Source: Streptomyces sp. BR123 (GTDB lineage: Bacteria > Actinomycetota > Actinomycetes > Streptomycetales > Streptomycetaceae). From it: a DNA stretch of 64,000 nt. The stretch is from assembly GCF_013401435.1 (NCBI RefSeq), contig NZ_JACBGN010000004.1, forward strand, positions 1-64,000, written 5' to 3'. The position numbers were made by a program, and so were the translations under genes. The notes under the pieces are model-generated. The model saw nothing but the letters and a program-made list of their open reading frames with translations, had not been told where the DNA came from and ran no database searches. Positions 20,408-30,020 of this stretch are shown here, piece after piece. The number at the start of each line of letters is the position of its first letter. Within the stretch, counting starts at the first letter, position 1.

Positions 20408-21034
20408 TCAGGCCGGCAGCCGTGGGCGGAGGCGGGACGTGACGTCCACGACTCCGGGCACGGCGCGCGCGATGTGCACGAGCACGTCCGCCAGCGTCGG
20501 ATCGGGCACCTCGCCCTCCAGCCGTACGACGCCGTGGTCGACGTGGACGTGCACGACCGCCGATCCGGCGGGGATCAGCTGCGCCATGAGCAGCTCCCGC
20601 AGTTCCTCGGCGATGTCCCCGTCGGGGCGGAGGTAGATCTTCAGAAGGTCGCCGCGACTGACGACGCCCACGAGCCGGCCGTCGTCATCCACCACCGGCA
20701 GCCGCTTGAAGGGCCCTCTCGCCATCAGACGGGCGGCGCCGGCGATCGTGGCGTCCCCGGGCACGGTCACCGGCGGAACGGTCATCAGCTGCCCGGCGGT
20801 CACGGTGTGCGACTCGTCTGCGCCCTCCGCCTTCGACAGGAGGTCGGTCGCGGCCTTGGCCAGGAGGTCGGCCTCGGAAACGACGCCGACGACCCGGCCC
20901 TCGGCCGACAGCACGGGCAGTGCGCTGAAACCCCACCGCCGCATGGTTCCGACGATGTCGTGGACGGTGGCTTCGCGGTCGACCGATACCACGGCGTGCG
21001 TCATGACGTCGTTCACGGTGCGCAGGTGTTTCAT
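20408..21034 (-). CDS. CBS-CBS-BON protein
   Basis: 208 residues. ATG 21034 has GGAGGA upstream; the longer frame to 21208 begins with an unrelated Arg-rich stretch. CBS 1 at about 5-60 ([37 protein letters not shown]), CBS 2 at about 78-135 (TAGQLMTVPPVTVPGDATI, RLVGVVSRGDLLKIYLRPD), BON at about 138-205 (HVHVDHGVVRLEGEVPDPTL). Paralogue of 6683-7285. A half-conserved GGNCC element lies at 21097-21110. Confidence 0.9.
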   Translation of the reverse strand: MKHLRTVNDVMTHAVVSVDREATVHDIVGTMRRWGFSALPVLSAEGRVVGVVSEADLLAKAATDLLSKAEGADESHTVTAGQLMTVPPVTVPGDATIAGAARLMARGPFKRLPVVDDDGRLVGVVSRGDLLKIYLRPDGDIAEELRELLMAQLIPAGSAVVHVHVDHGVVRLEGEVPDPTLADVLVHIARAVPGVVDVTSRLRPRLPA

Positions 21035-21096
21035 GATTCCTCCAGCCGCTGGATACCGTGCTCTCCCAGCCTGGCTGCACACGTCCACGGGGAGTA

Positions 21097-21110
21097 GGGC
21101 CGACCGGGAT
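21097..21110. promoter_or_regulatory. Degenerate GGNCC-type box
   Basis: GGGCCGACCGGGAT keeps the left half and spacer of the consensus, but the right half is GGGAT. It lies 63 bases upstream of the CBS-BON start at 21034. Weak; listed because of its position. Confidence 0.25.
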
Positions 21111-21146
21111 CCGAACGGGCGCCGACGGGGCCGGAGCCTGCGCCGT

Positions 21147-21413
21147 CTACGACGGGTCTCCTCGTGTCCCCCCGGTGCGTGCGGCGACGTAGTCCGCGCA
21201 TCCGTCAAGGGTGGTGAGCGAGGGGTAGTCCTGTTCCGGCAGGGCGAGCCCCGTCCGTCCGCTGAGCACCTCGACGAAGGTGAGGAAGTCCAGGGAGTCC
21301 ATCTCCAGGCGCTCCCGGAACTTCTCGTCGGGTGACACCGCGGAGAGGTCGGCGCCGGGGACGACCTCCTCGATCACGGCTTTGATCGTTTCGAGGGCTT
21401 CGTCGCGGGTCAC
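21147..21413 (-). CDS. Free acyl carrier protein
   Basis: 88 residues of a PP-binding fold. The 4'-phosphopantetheine Ser is in RLEMDSLDFLTFVEVL (DSL motif). Helix 1 is EALETIKAVIEEVVPGADLS. Start overlaps the end of the E2 gene by 4 bases (ATGA), so it is translated with the dehydrogenase complex. That is unusual: pyruvate dehydrogenase operons normally have E3, not an ACP. No ketosynthase or PPTase is adjacent. It may carry an acyl group made by the complex or by the AMP-ligase at the operon head; this is inference. Confidence 0.87.
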   Translation of the reverse strand: MTRDEALETIKAVIEEVVPGADLSAVSPDEKFRERLEMDSLDFLTFVEVLSGRTGLALPEQDYPSLTTLDGCADYVAARTGGTRGDPS

Positions 21414-22708
21414 AGGTCCTCCGGATGCTGGAGCAGGCGGTCGAGCGCGGTGAGGAAGCGGGCGCCGGTGGCTCCGTCGCTGGCCCGGTGGTCGGCGGAC
21501 AGTGTCGCGGTGACGGTCGGGTGGACGGTGAGCATGCCGTCGACCGCGACGGGTCGGTCGGTGATCCGGCCGAGGCCCACCATCGCCACCTGGGGCGGAT
21601 AGATCACGCCGAAGACCGACTCGACCCCCTGGTCGCCGAGATTGGTCACGGTGAGCGTCGGGTCCGCCGTCTCCGAGGCACGCAGCCTGCCGTGCCTGGC
21701 CCGGGAAACGAGGTCCTTCAAGCTGGCCATCAACTCCGGCAGGGGCATGCGGTCGGCATCGGCCAGGGCCGGGGCCACCAGTCCGCCTCCGCGCAGCGAT
21801 ACGGCCGTACCGAGGCGGACACCGGTCGCGGGCACGAAGCGGCCGTCCGCCCAGTGACCGTTCAGTTCGGGTACCTCACGCGCGGCCAGTGCCACTGCCT
21901 TCAGCATCAGCGCGACCGGGACGAAACGTGCCGGGACCGGTCGAGTGCTGTTCTGCTGCCGCATCCAGCCGAGGGCCTCGGTGAGGTCGATGGTCGTGGA
22001 CAGGTAGTAGTGCGGGATCTCCCGCTTGGCCCGGGACATCAGCCGGGCGATGGCCAGGCGATCGCCGGGAGACGGCGTCGCGCGGGTGGCGCGCGCGGCG
22101 GCCGGTGCGGGCGGCGGCCCGGTTGCGGCAGCCTGTTCGGTGAAGACGGTGGAACCGGGTGTGCTGCTGCCGGTTCCGGACGCGGCACGGACGTCGTCGG
22201 CCTTGATCGCGCCCCGGCTGCCGGTGCCCTTCACGGTCGTGAGGTCGACGCCCAGTGACTCGGCGAGGCGTCGCGCGAGCGGCGACGCCGCGATCCGTCC
22301 CGTCGCCGGACGTGCTGCCTGGGACACGTCCGCCCGGGTGATCCGGCCGCCCCTGCCGGTGCCGTGCACGGCCTGGAGGTCCACTCCTTCGTCGGCCGCC
22401 TGGTGCCGGACGAGGGGGGTGGCCGGTGGGGCCTCGGCGGCAGGTCCGGGCGTGACGGGAGGCGGTCCCGGCGCGGTGGGGGTGATGACGGCCAGGGGCG
22501 TTCCGACGGGGACCGTCGTGCCCGGCTCGACCAGCAGCTCGGTGACCGTTCCCGAAGCGAAGCACTCCACCTCGATCGTCGACTTGGCCGTCTCCACGAC
22601 GGCGACGACGTCGCCCCGTGCGACCTCGGCTCCCTCCGCGACCAGCCACTCGACGAGGGTGCCCTCGTCCATGTCGGCCCCGAGGGACGGCATGGTGAAC
22701 TCGCCCAC
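21410..22708 (-). CDS. Dihydrolipoamide acyltransferase (E2) of a 2-oxo acid dehydrogenase complex
   Basis: 432 residues. Lipoyl domain at about 1-75 with the lipoyl-Lys in VVETAKSTIEVECF. Two peripheral-subunit-binding motifs follow (about 105-140, HQAADEGVDLQAVHGTGRGG; and about 142-180, ARRLAESLGVDLTTVKGTGS). The catalytic domain is at about 215-430, with the acyltransferase motif as SADHRASDGATGARF (family: HxxxDG). It transfers the acyl group from lipoate to CoA. It lies 1 base behind E1beta and overlaps the ACP gene. No E3 gene is in the window, so a shared E3 is presumed. Confidence 0.9.
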   Translation of the reverse strand: MGEFTMPSLGADMDEGTLVEWLVAEGAEVARGDVVAVVETAKSTIEVECFASGTVTELLVEPGTTVPVGTPLAVITPTAPGPPPVTPGPAAEAPPATPLVRHQAADEGVDLQAVHGTGRGGRITRADVSQAARPATGRIAASPLARRLAESLGVDLTTVKGTGSRGAIKADDVRAASGTGSSTPGSTVFTEQAAATGPPPAPAAARATRATPSPGDRLAIARLMSRAKREIPHYYLSTTIDLTEALGWMRQQNSTRPVPARFVPVALMLKAVALAAREVPELNGHWADGRFVPATGVRLGTAVSLRGGGLVAPALADADRMPLPELMASLKDLVSRARHGRLRASETADPTLTVTNLGDQGVESVFGVIYPPQVAMVGLGRITDRPVAVDGMLTVHPTVTATLSADHRASDGATGARFLTALDRLLQHPEDL

Positions 22709-22709
22709 G

Positions 22710-23735
22710 TCAGGCCACCGCCTGCCGGACCGCTGCCACGATGGAAGCGGGCTGGGGCAGAGCGGCCTCCTCCAGCTGCCGTGCGTAGGGGATCGGTACC
22801 TCCTGGCTGCACAGGCGCTGGACCGGGGCGTCGAGCTCGTAGAAGGACCGCTCCATGATGCGGGCGGCGATCTCCGCGGAGAGACTGCCGCTGCGCCACC
22901 CTTCGTCCACGATCACGGCCCGGTGGGTGCGGGCGACGGACTCCAGCACCGTCGCGTCGTCCAGGGGCCGCAGGGACCGCAGGTCCACCACCTCCGCGCT
23001 GATGCCGTCCTCCGCCAGGGCTTCGGCGGCTGCCATGGCCTTGGGCAGTGACCCGCCGTACGTGACCACGGAGACATCCGTGCCCGGACGGCGTACCGCC
23101 GCGGAGTCCAGGCCGACGGAATCGATCGTGGCGTCCAGATCCCCCTCCTCGTTGTAGAGGCTCCCGTGCTCGAAGAGCACGACGGGGTCGGGGTCGTCGA
23201 GGGCCGCGGCCAGCATGTGCCGGGCGTCGTCCACGGTCGCGGGGGTGAGCACCCGGATGCCCGGGATGTGGGCGTACCAGCCCTCCAGGCTGTGGGAGTG
23301 CTGGGCGGCGAGCTGGCGCCCCGCCCCGGTGGTCATCCGGATCACGATCGGCACGTTCAGCTGCCCGCCGGACATGTGCAGCAGGGTGGCCGCATTGTTC
23401 ATGATCTGGTCGAGGGCCAGCAGGCTGAAGTTGACGGTCATGATCTCGACGACCGGCCGCAGGCCGCCCAGCGCGGCACCGATGCCCGCCCCGACGAATG
23501 CGGATTCCGACAGGGGGGTGTCGCGGATCCGGTCGGGTCCGAATTCCTCCAGCAGGCCGAGGCTCACCCCGAAGCAGCCGCCGTACCGGCCCACGTCCTC
23601 ACCCATGAGGAAGACCCGGGGATCCCCGCGCAGGGCCTCGCGCAACCCTTCCCGCAGGGCCTCCCGGTACGTCGTACGGGCGGTCGCCGTGCTTCCGGCG
23701 GTCGCCGTGCTCCCGGCGGACTGACGCGCGTTCAT
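22710..23735 (-). CDS. 2-oxo acid (pyruvate/acetoin-type) dehydrogenase E1 beta subunit
   Basis: 341 residues. Thiamine-dependent E1beta features: [67 protein letters not shown] and the C-terminal transketolase domain ([28 protein letters not shown]). The extreme N-terminus has a short duplicated segment ([12 protein letters not shown]), reflecting a tandem DNA repeat at about 23690-23720. It overlaps E1alpha by 4 bases. Substrate (pyruvate, acetoin or branched-chain) cannot be settled by eye; the neighbouring acetyl-CoA synthetase favours pyruvate. Confidence 0.9.
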   Translation of the reverse strand: MNARQSAGSTATAGSTATARTTYREALREGLREALRGDPRVFLMGEDVGRYGGCFGVSLGLLEEFGPDRIRDTPLSESAFVGAGIGAALGGLRPVVEIMTVNFSLLALDQIMNNAATLLHMSGGQLNVPIVIRMTTGAGRQLAAQHSHSLEGWYAHIPGIRVLTPATVDDARHMLAAALDDPDPVVLFEHGSLYNEEGDLDATIDSVGLDSAAVRRPGTDVSVVTYGGSLPKAMAAAEALAEDGISAEVVDLRSLRPLDDATVLESVARTHRAVIVDEGWRSGSLSAEIAARIMERSFYELDAPVQRLCSQEVPIPYARQLEEAALPQPASIVAAVRQAVA

Positions 23736-24793
23736 CTCGTGCTCCCGGTCGTGCTCGTCACGAACCGCAACAGGTCCGCGACCGGTTCGTACGGGGCGGC
23801 CTCCGCGGAGCGCACGGACGCGTCGATCTCGGCGGACACGTCCTCCTCCAGCCGCTTGCCCGCCGGGTCGTCCAGGGTTCCCTCGGCACGCATCCGCTCC
23901 TCCAGGCAGGCCAGGGGGTCACGTGCCTTCCACTGCGCTATCTCCTCCTTGCTCCGGTAGCGGTCCGGGTCGTACATCGAGTGAGCCCGGAAGCGGTACG
24001 TCCGCGCTTCGAGGAAGTGCGGGCCGCCGCCCGCCCGGACGGATTCGGCCGCCCGTCGCGCAGCCGCCTCGACGGCCAGTACGTCCATGCCGTCGACCGT
24101 CCAGGCGGGCATACCGTACGACGCGGCGCGCATCGCGAGGTTCGTTTGCGCGTGTTCCCGCGCCAGACTGGTCCCCATGGCGTACAGGTTGTTCTCGCAG
24201 ACCAGCAGCAGGGGCAGCTGCCACAGCGCGGCGAGGTTGGCCGTTTCGTGGAACTCGCCCTCCGCGTAGGCACCGTCGCCGAAGAAACAGCACGTCACCC
24301 GTTCGGCGCCGCGCATCCGGTCGGCGAGTGCCAGGCCGGCGGCCAGTGGCAGTCCGCCGGCCACGATGGCGTTGCCGCCGTAGAACCGCCGTCCCGCGTC
24401 GAACAGGTGCATGGACCCGCCGCGCCCGCGGCTGCACCCGGTGGCCCTGCCGAACATCTCGGCCATCACGGCCTCGGCCGGCACGCCCCGGGCCAGGGCG
24501 TGGCCGTGCTCGCGGTACGTGGAGACCACGGCGTCCTCCTCGCGCAGGGCCTGTCCGACGCCCACGGCGACTGCCTCCTCGCCGATGTACAGGTGGACGA
24601 AGCCGCGGATCTTCGCCGCGCTGTACAGCTCGACGCAGCGTTCCTCGAACCGCCGGATCAGCAGCATCTGCCGCAGAAGCTCCCGCTGGTGGTCACGGCT
24701 GCCGGTACGCGGCTCGCCCGCCTGCGGCTCCGGCGGCCGGCGGCGACCGCCCGCACGCTTCGGGCCGGGGGCTCGCTTGGTGGTCGTGCTCAT
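23732..24793 (-). CDS. 2-oxo acid (pyruvate/acetoin-type) dehydrogenase E1 alpha subunit
   Basis: 353 residues, GAGGAAGG before ATG 24793. TPP-binding motif [19 protein letters not shown] to CENN, substrate-side residues [32 protein letters not shown] and [11 protein letters not shown]. The phosphorylation-loop region is [15 protein letters not shown]. The first 30 residues are a basic Pro/Arg/Gly extension ([18 protein letters not shown]). Together with E1beta it decarboxylates the 2-oxo acid and acylates the E2 lipoate. Confidence 0.9.
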   Translation of the reverse strand: MSTTTKRAPGPKRAGGRRRPPEPQAGEPRTGSRDHQRELLRQMLLIRRFEERCVELYSAAKIRGFVHLYIGEEAVAVGVGQALREEDAVVSTYREHGHALARGVPAEAVMAEMFGRATGCSRGRGGSMHLFDAGRRFYGGNAIVAGGLPLAAGLALADRMRGAERVTCCFFGDGAYAEGEFHETANLAALWQLPLLLVCENNLYAMGTSLAREHAQTNLAMRAASYGMPAWTVDGMDVLAVEAAARRAAESVRAGGGPHFLEARTYRFRAHSMYDPDRYRSKEEIAQWKARDPLACLEERMRAEGTLDDPAGKRLEEDVSAEIDASVRSAEAAPYEPVADLLRFVTSTTGSTR

Positions 24794-24817
24794 GGTCGTG
24801 CCTTCCTCAGAGGCTGC

Positions 24818-26608
24818 TCAGACGGGACCCTCCAGGGTCGACAGGTCGCCTTCGGGCAGTCCGAGTTCCCGGGCCCGCAGCAGGCGGCGCATCACCTTGC
24901 CGCTGCGGGTCCTCGGGAGGTTCTGGTCGAACTCGATCTCCCGCGGGGCCACCGCGGGCCCGAGCCGCTTCCGGGCGAAGGCCAGCAGTGCGCGCTTCAG
25001 CCCGGCTTCCGGTTCGTACCCGGGACGCAGCGAGACGAACGCCTTGACCACGGCTCCCGCGACCGGGTCGGGGCGGCCGATCACGCCCGCCTCCGCCACG
25101 GCCGGATGCTCCATCAGAGCGCTCTCGACCTCGAAGGGCCCGATGAGGTGCCCGGCGGATTTGATCACGTCGTCCGCACGCCCGACGAACCAGAACCATC
25201 CGTCCTCGTCCCGTTTCGCCAGATCGCCGGTGAGGTACCAGCCGTCGGCGAAGCAGGCGTCGTACCGCGCCCGGTCGTTCAGATAGCCGCGGAACATCGA
25301 CGGCCACCCCGGCCGGAGCGCCAGCTCACCCTCCACACCCGGCTGGGTGACCGGTCGTACGTGCCCGTCGGTGACCGCCGCACGTCCGTCGTGACCGCGT
25401 TCGAGGATCGCCGCGTGCACGCCGGGCAGCGGCCGCCCCATGGATCCGGGACGGATGTCGCTGGACGCGTAGTTGGCGATCATGATGGCGCCCGTCTCCG
25501 TCTGCCACCAGTTGTCGTGCACCGGCAGGCCCAGGACCTCCTGCCCCCACACCACGGCCTCCGGGTTGAGCGGCTCGCCGACGCTGGCGACGAAACGGAG
25601 AGCAGACAGGTCGTACGGTCCGGGAAGCCCGCTGCCGCTGCCCCGCGGCGTGGCGCGCATGAGCATGCGGATCGCCGTGGGCGCCGTGTACCAGACCGCG
25701 ACGTGCTGGGCGTCGAGGATCCGGTACCAGCGGTGCACATCGAACTCGCCCTCGTCCACCACCAGCGTGGCCCCGTGGGTGAGAGGGGCGATGATCCCGT
25801 ACGAGGTGCCCGTCACCCAGCCGGGGTCGGCCGTGCACCAGTACACGTCCCGAGGGCCGAGGTCAAGGGCGAAGGCCGCCGTGGCGTGGTGCGCAACGAC
25901 CGCTTCGTGCACGTGCACCGCGCCCTTGGGGGTGCCGGTCGTCCCGCTGGTGAAGTGGAGCAGGGCCATGTCCTGCGGGCCGGTCGGCGGCACCGCGAAC
26001 ACCGGCGGGGCCTGAGCCATGAGGTGGTCGAGTACGAGGGTGCCCGGCGGCAGGTCGGTGACGGGTCCGGCCAGCAGCACATGGGCCAGGCCGGGCAGCA
26101 GGTGCCGGATCTCCTCGACCTTGCGCCGGTACAGGGCCTCGGTGGTGACCAGGACCCGGGCGTCGCCCAGGGCCAGCCGCTGGCGCACCGGCTCCGGGCC
26201 GAACGCCGAGAACAACGGGCACAGCACCCGTCGGGCACGCAGGGTGCCCAGCACCGCGGTGTACAGCTCCCGGCGCCGGCCCAGCAGGGTGAAGACCCGC
26301 TCCTGCGGGCCTGCTCCCAAACCGACGAGGACGTTCGCGAACCGTGAGGCGTCGGCAGCGAGCTCTGCGTAGCTGATGTGGGTCACGGAGTCGTCGGCGG
26401 CCACGCACCGCAGGGCCTCCCAATCGCCGTGACCGGCTTCGATGTGCCGGTCGACGGCTTCGAAGCCGATGTTCATGCCGCCGCCCGGCAGGCCGCTCAG
26501 CCATGACCGGGCCTTGTCCCAGGTGAACGTCGCACGGGTCTGCTCGTAGTCCGGGAGCCGCCATGCGTCATCAGGGTGGCGCTGCTTTGTGATGATCGAG
26601 TAGGTCAT
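24818..26608 (-). CDS. acsA: Acetyl-/acyl-CoA synthetase (AMP-forming)
   Basis: 596 residues from ATG 26608, with GAGGAG upstream. The same frame is open much further upstream but without family similarity. P-loop [21 protein letters not shown]5/A6 region [16 protein letters not shown], hinge [19 protein letters not shown] with [20 protein letters not shown], and the catalytic Lys in [21 protein letters not shown] is typical of short-chain (acetyl/propionyl) enzymes. First gene of an operon with E1alpha, E1beta, E2 and ACP, preceded by a perfect 21-bp-spaced box pair (26688-26722). Confidence 0.9.
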   Translation of the reverse strand: MTYSIITKQRHPDDAWRLPDYEQTRATFTWDKARSWLSGLPGGGMNIGFEAVDRHIEAGHGDWEALRCVAADDSVTHISYAELAADASRFANVLVGLGAGPQERVFTLLGRRRELYTAVLGTLRARRVLCPLFSAFGPEPVRQRLALGDARVLVTTEALYRRKVEEIRHLLPGLAHVLLAGPVTDLPPGTLVLDHLMAQAPPVFAVPPTGPQDMALLHFTSGTTGTPKGAVHVHEAVVAHHATAAFALDLGPRDVYWCTADPGWVTGTSYGIIAPLTHGATLVVDEGEFDVHRWYRILDAQHVAVWYTAPTAIRMLMRATPRGSGSGLPGPYDLSALRFVASVGEPLNPEAVVWGQEVLGLPVHDNWWQTETGAIMIANYASSDIRPGSMGRPLPGVHAAILERGHDGRAAVTDGHVRPVTQPGVEGELALRPGWPSMFRGYLNDRARYDACFADGWYLTGDLAKRDEDGWFWFVGRADDVIKSAGHLIGPFEVESALMEHPAVAEAGVIGRPDPVAGAVVKAFVSLRPGYEPEAGLKRALLAFARKRLGPAVAPREIEFDQNLPRTRSGKVMRRLLRARELGLPEGDLSTLEGPV

Positions 26609-26687
26609 GGCGGGCTCCTCGTCCATCACGGGCACATCCGGATGGTGGTCCAGAACCACCATCCGCCGGACCCGGTACGTCGGGGGA

Positions 26688-26722
26688 GGGCCGAACGGTC
26701 CTGGGCGGGGACCGCTCGGTCC
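26688..26722. promoter_or_regulatory. Paired GGNCC boxes upstream of the acs-PDH-ACP operon
   Basis: GGGCCGAACGGTCC (26688-26701) and GGACCGCTCGGTCC (26709-26722), starts 21 bp apart. The second sits in a 16-bp perfect palindrome with a CT centre (26708-26723). They are 80-115 bases upstream of the synthetase start. Best-conserved pair in the window. Confidence 0.65.
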
Positions 26723-26754
26723 CACCGCGTGCCGGCACGGGCCGGGAAGTGCCC

Positions 26755-26990
26755 GGCCGGGCGGCCGACGCCCGCGAGATCCTGGAGCTGGGCGCCGGGC
26801 ACGGGCGTGACGCACTGTACTTCGCCCGCGAGGGGCTTCTCCGTGTCGGCCACCGACTTCAGCCCGATGGGCTGGAGCAGCTGCGCGAAGCGGCGGCCGC
26901 GCAAGGCGTTGCCGACCGGGTCGCTGCTGTGGTCCATGATGTCCGCGAGGCGCTTCCACTCGCGAGCTCCCTGCCGACAGAGCCAGCGGG
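26755..26990 (+). pseudogene. SAM-dependent methyltransferase relic
   Basis: One frame gives [21 protein letters not shown] (class I methyltransferase motif I). A second continues [12 protein letters not shown] (motif II region), and the first frame resumes with [18 protein letters not shown] and [12 protein letters not shown]. So two compensating frameshifts are present. The homology ends at about 26985, where the convergent kinase gene begins; the C-terminal half is gone. The M. tuberculosis DosR regulon has a methyltransferase (Rv2003c) beside the homologue of the next gene, so this may be the residue of the same neighbourhood. Confidence 0.65.
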
Positions 26991-26991
26991 T

Positions 26992-28581
26992 TCAGTCCGG
27001 CTCCATGTAGGGGCGGCGGAAGACCGGAGCCTGGCTGACTCCCCACGGGTGTACGGCTGCCAGTGCCTGGACGACCGCGGATTCGAGGGAACCGCCGGTG
27101 TCGATCGTGACGGCCTCGGCCCACGGGGCTTCTCTGGCGGCGATGGCCCTGGCGATGGCGCGGTCGGCGTCGGACGCGCCCAGGGTGCGGGTGTCGATCC
27201 GGGCCTGCGACACGTTGTCGGGAACCTGGCAGTGGAGTGCCACGAGGTCGGCGTCGGCGCGTTCGGCCATGCGGAGGGCGGCCTCGCGCTGTCCCGCATC
27301 GGACCAGGTGGCGTCCAGCACGACCGATTCGCCGGAGGACAGCAGGGCCGACGCCCGGTCGAGGAGGGCGGCGTACGTGTCGGCCGTCCACTCGGGCGTG
27401 TACAGGCCCTCGCCGTAGCCGGCAGCCGCCGACTGCTCCGCGGGGATGCCCGCCAGTTCCTTGCGGATGCGGTCGCTGCTGAGCAGCGTCACACCGAGGC
27501 GGTCGGCCAGGGCTCCGGAAAGAGTGGACTTCCCGCTGCCCGGGAGCCCGCCGACGAGTGTCAGGCACACCGCGGAGGTACGCAGGTGGCGCAGTGCGAT
27601 CGAGACCAGCCGCCGCGCCGCCGACTCCAGCCCCGGGGCCCCCTGGTGTGCCTGGATCAGGGAGACCTTGGCGCGCACGAACGCGCGGTAGGCGACGTAG
27701 TGGTGCCACAGGGAAGGGGGTGCCGGGTCGCCGGAGTACTCGCCGTACCGGGCGAGGAAGTACGACGCGGCCTCGGGAGCCCCGAGGTGCTCCAGGTCCA
27801 TGGCGAGGAACGCGGCGTCGTCGAGGCCGTCGACGTAGCGGAGGGTGTCGTCGAATTCGAGGCAGTCGAGGATGCGGGGGCCGTCGTCCAGGCAGAAGAT
27901 GTCGTCGCCGAGCAGGTCGCCGTGACCGTCGACGATCCGCCCTTGCTCGATACGGGTGTCGAACAGGTGCTTCCTGCCGGCGAGATAGCGGCGTACCAAT
28001 CGCTCGACCTCCGCCAGCCCGTCGGGCAGGCGCTCGGCGCCGACCAGCTCGCGGACCTGCGCGAAGCTGGCTTCCCAGCGCGCCGACAGCGCGTCCCTCG
28101 TGCCCTGTTCGTCCACTTCCGGGCCGCGGACCGCACCTGCGTGGTGTGCGGCGAGCCGACGGGCGACGTCCTGGAGGAAGCCGTCGACCGCAACGCCCTC
28201 CCGTACCAGTGTCGAGAGGCGGCGGTCCGTCGGCATCCGGCGCATGACCACGAGCGGTTCCGGCACTTCCGCACCGGGGCCGCGGATCTCCCCCACCCCC
28301 AGGTAGACATCCGGCGCGAACTGCCGGTTGAGGGCCACTTCCTGTGCGCAGGCGGTCCGGCGAGCCGCCACGGCCGTGTAGTCCAGGAACTCCAGGTCGA
28401 CCGGCTTCTTGAGCTTGTAGGCGCGGTCGCCGACGAAGAAGACGACCGCGGTGTGGGTCTCGCACACCTCCGCCCGCTGCGGCGGGGCGGCGTGGGGGCC
28501 GGTGCCGTGCCGGAGCGCCGAAGCGCCGGAGTGGTACGCGGGCCCGGGCGGCTCCATGGGGTTGCCGTCCGGCTCAGTCAT
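26992..28581 (-). CDS. Bifunctional aminoglycoside-phosphotransferase-like / AAA_33 P-loop kinase (Rv2004c-like)
   Basis: 529 residues from ATG 28581 (MTEPDGNPM), whose first bases overlap the upstream gene's stop. N-terminal half (about 40-330) is an APH-like kinase: [20 protein letters not shown] (Lys), [16 protein letters not shown] (HGDxxxxN/D catalytic loop), [15 protein letters not shown] (metal site). C-terminal half (about 355-520) is an AAA_33 zeta-toxin/polynucleotide-kinase-like domain with Walker [18 protein letters not shown]. Substrate unknown. Rv2004c of M. tuberculosis has this layout, is DosR-controlled and adjoins a universal stress gene, exactly as here. Confidence 0.88.
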   Translation of the reverse strand: MTEPDGNPMEPPGPAYHSGASALRHGTGPHAAPPQRAEVCETHTAVVFFVGDRAYKLKKPVDLEFLDYTAVAARRTACAQEVALNRQFAPDVYLGVGEIRGPGAEVPEPLVVMRRMPTDRRLSTLVREGVAVDGFLQDVARRLAAHHAGAVRGPEVDEQGTRDALSARWEASFAQVRELVGAERLPDGLAEVERLVRRYLAGRKHLFDTRIEQGRIVDGHGDLLGDDIFCLDDGPRILDCLEFDDTLRYVDGLDDAAFLAMDLEHLGAPEAASYFLARYGEYSGDPAPPSLWHHYVAYRAFVRAKVSLIQAHQGAPGLESAARRLVSIALRHLRTSAVCLTLVGGLPGSGKSTLSGALADRLGVTLLSSDRIRKELAGIPAEQSAAAGYGEGLYTPEWTADTYAALLDRASALLSSGESVVLDATWSDAGQREAALRMAERADADLVALHCQVPDNVSQARIDTRTLGASDADRAIARAIAAREAPWAEAVTIDTGGSLESAVVQALAAVHPWGVSQAPVFRRPYMEPD

Positions 28582-29446
28582 GCGGGACGACGGCAACGGG
28601 GCAGCGCGCGTGATGGATGGCGGCCTGGGCGACGGAGCCCAGGCGCGGTGCCAGGGCGGGACGGTGCTTGCGCCGGCCGACGACCAGCAATCCTGCTCCC
28701 TCGGCAGCCCGTGCAAGGGCCCTGGCCGGGCTTTCGAGGGCGATGCTGTCGGCGACGTCGAGATGCGGGAACTTGTCGCGCCACGGGTGCAGGGCGAGGT
28801 CCAGCCGCTTCCGGGCCTCCTGCTTGATCTCTTCGGTGACTTCGTGGTCCACGCCCCACGGTGTGTAGGCGTGTACAGGCAGGCTCTCGCCGTGGACGGC
28901 CCGCAGGGGTACGCCGCGCGCCGCCGCGGTTTCGAAGGCGAACGCGAGCAGGTCATCGCACGGGCCGCGGAGTTTCAACGCCACCACCACGCCGCCCGGC
29001 GGCCTCGGTGTGGGCGGCCCGTCGCTTCGTGCGCCGGCCCGGACCAGAACCACCGGCCGCTCTGCCCGGGCCACGACGGGCGTGCTGATGTCACCCAGGA
29101 AATAGCTCTCCACGAGCTCCAGCCCCCGCGAACCGAGCACCGTCATCTCGGACTCGGATGCTGCGCGCAGGAGAGCTTCCTGGGCGTCGTCGGCAACCAG
29201 CTCGCCGACGATCGGCAGTCCTGGATGAGCGGCCTGGAGCTCTGACCGCGCCTTGTGCACGAGCTTCTTCGCCCAGTAGTTCTGGTCGATCTCCGAGGGA
29301 ATGCGCGTCGGTTCCGGGGCCAGCATGGGCCAGGCGTGGAGCAGACGCAGCGTGAGCCTGCGCCGGTCGGCCTCGTCGGCGGCCCAGCGGGCAGCGGCCA
29401 GGCTCTCCGGTGAGCCGTCGAGGCCCACGGTCACGACCGGGTCCAT
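28574..29446 (-). CDS. Universal stress protein, tandem UspA domains
   Basis: 290 residues. Domain 1 (about 1-140): MDPVVTVGLDGSPESLAAAR, MTVLGSRGLELVESYFLGDI. Domain 2 (about 150-290): GGVVVALKLRGPCDDLLAF (lacking the usual D-G-S/T), LLVVGRRKHRPALAPRLGSV. Overlaps the start of the APH/AAA gene by 8 bases, so both are made from one transcript. No GGNCC box is seen in the 80 bases upstream, unlike the other stress genes. Confidence 0.9.
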   Translation of the reverse strand: MDPVVTVGLDGSPESLAAARWAADEADRRRLTLRLLHAWPMLAPEPTRIPSEIDQNYWAKKLVHKARSELQAAHPGLPIVGELVADDAQEALLRAASESEMTVLGSRGLELVESYFLGDISTPVVARAERPVVLVRAGARSDGPPTPRPPGGVVVALKLRGPCDDLLAFAFETAAARGVPLRAVHGESLPVHAYTPWGVDHEVTEEIKQEARKRLDLALHPWRDKFPHLDVADSIALESPARALARAAEGAGLLVVGRRKHRPALAPRLGSVAQAAIHHARCPVAVVPHD

Positions 29447-29941
29447 GGCCTCAGCCTCCTCTCACGAGAACTTTGGGATCACAGTGCACGAGTCTCCCGG
29501 CCATGCGGAGCAGGCGCACCGAAGCGGCCTTCCGCGGCGGCCGCCGGCCGGGTGAGCGTCACCGCCTGCCGGGCGCGCCCCCGGCAAAGCCCCGTCGGCA
29601 GCCCTCATGACCTCATGCCAGCGCATCCGATGTGCGGCGGCACGTTCTCCGGCACGTCCTTGACGACCTTCTGATGGCGCGAAAGCCGCGCCGGGAGACA
29701 GCAGTTCGGAACACCCGTCAGGAATCCGTCAAGGATGGGTGCCGCCGCGGAAGGAACACGTCAAGACGGTCACCTACCTGCACTGATGGGGGTGAGACTG
29801 CTGTGCCGACGGTGACGGAATGACGTTCCGTGGCGCGTATCCGGCGGCGTGTGACCTGAACACCGCCGACGGCACGCACGATCCGGCCTGGGGGGTCCGG
29901 ATTCGGAGCGAGTAGGCGCCGGATGCCCGTCGCACACCACA
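29447..29941. other. Intergenic stretch, no gene recognised
   Basis: About 500 bases between the stress operon and the kdp operon. It holds only short open frames without ribosome sites or family similarity. GC-rich but with scattered AT-richer segments. It probably contains the promoter of the minus-strand USP/APH operon at its left end; no clear -10/-35 pair was identified. Confidence 0.4.
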
Positions 29942-29987
29942 TGAGCCGTCCGGCGACCGGTGTGGGGATACCGGGCCGGACGGCTCA
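29942..29987 (-). terminator. Strong hairpin after kdpD
   Basis: Perfect 13-bp arms, TGAGCCGTCCGGC (29942-29954) and GCCGGACGGCTCA (29975-29987), with a 20-base loop containing further GC pairing. It lies 34 bases past the kdpD stop, as expected for the end of the kdp transcript. Confidence 0.85.
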
Positions 29988-30020
29988 CGTGCGTTGTCGT
30001 CCGTCCTGTTCGCCGACTCT

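Noticed and set aside
24818-28465. One 1215-codon gene containing the synthetase
   Set aside because: Only the part after 26608 is homologous to synthetases and has a ribosome site; the rest is an out-of-frame reading of the APH/AAA gene.
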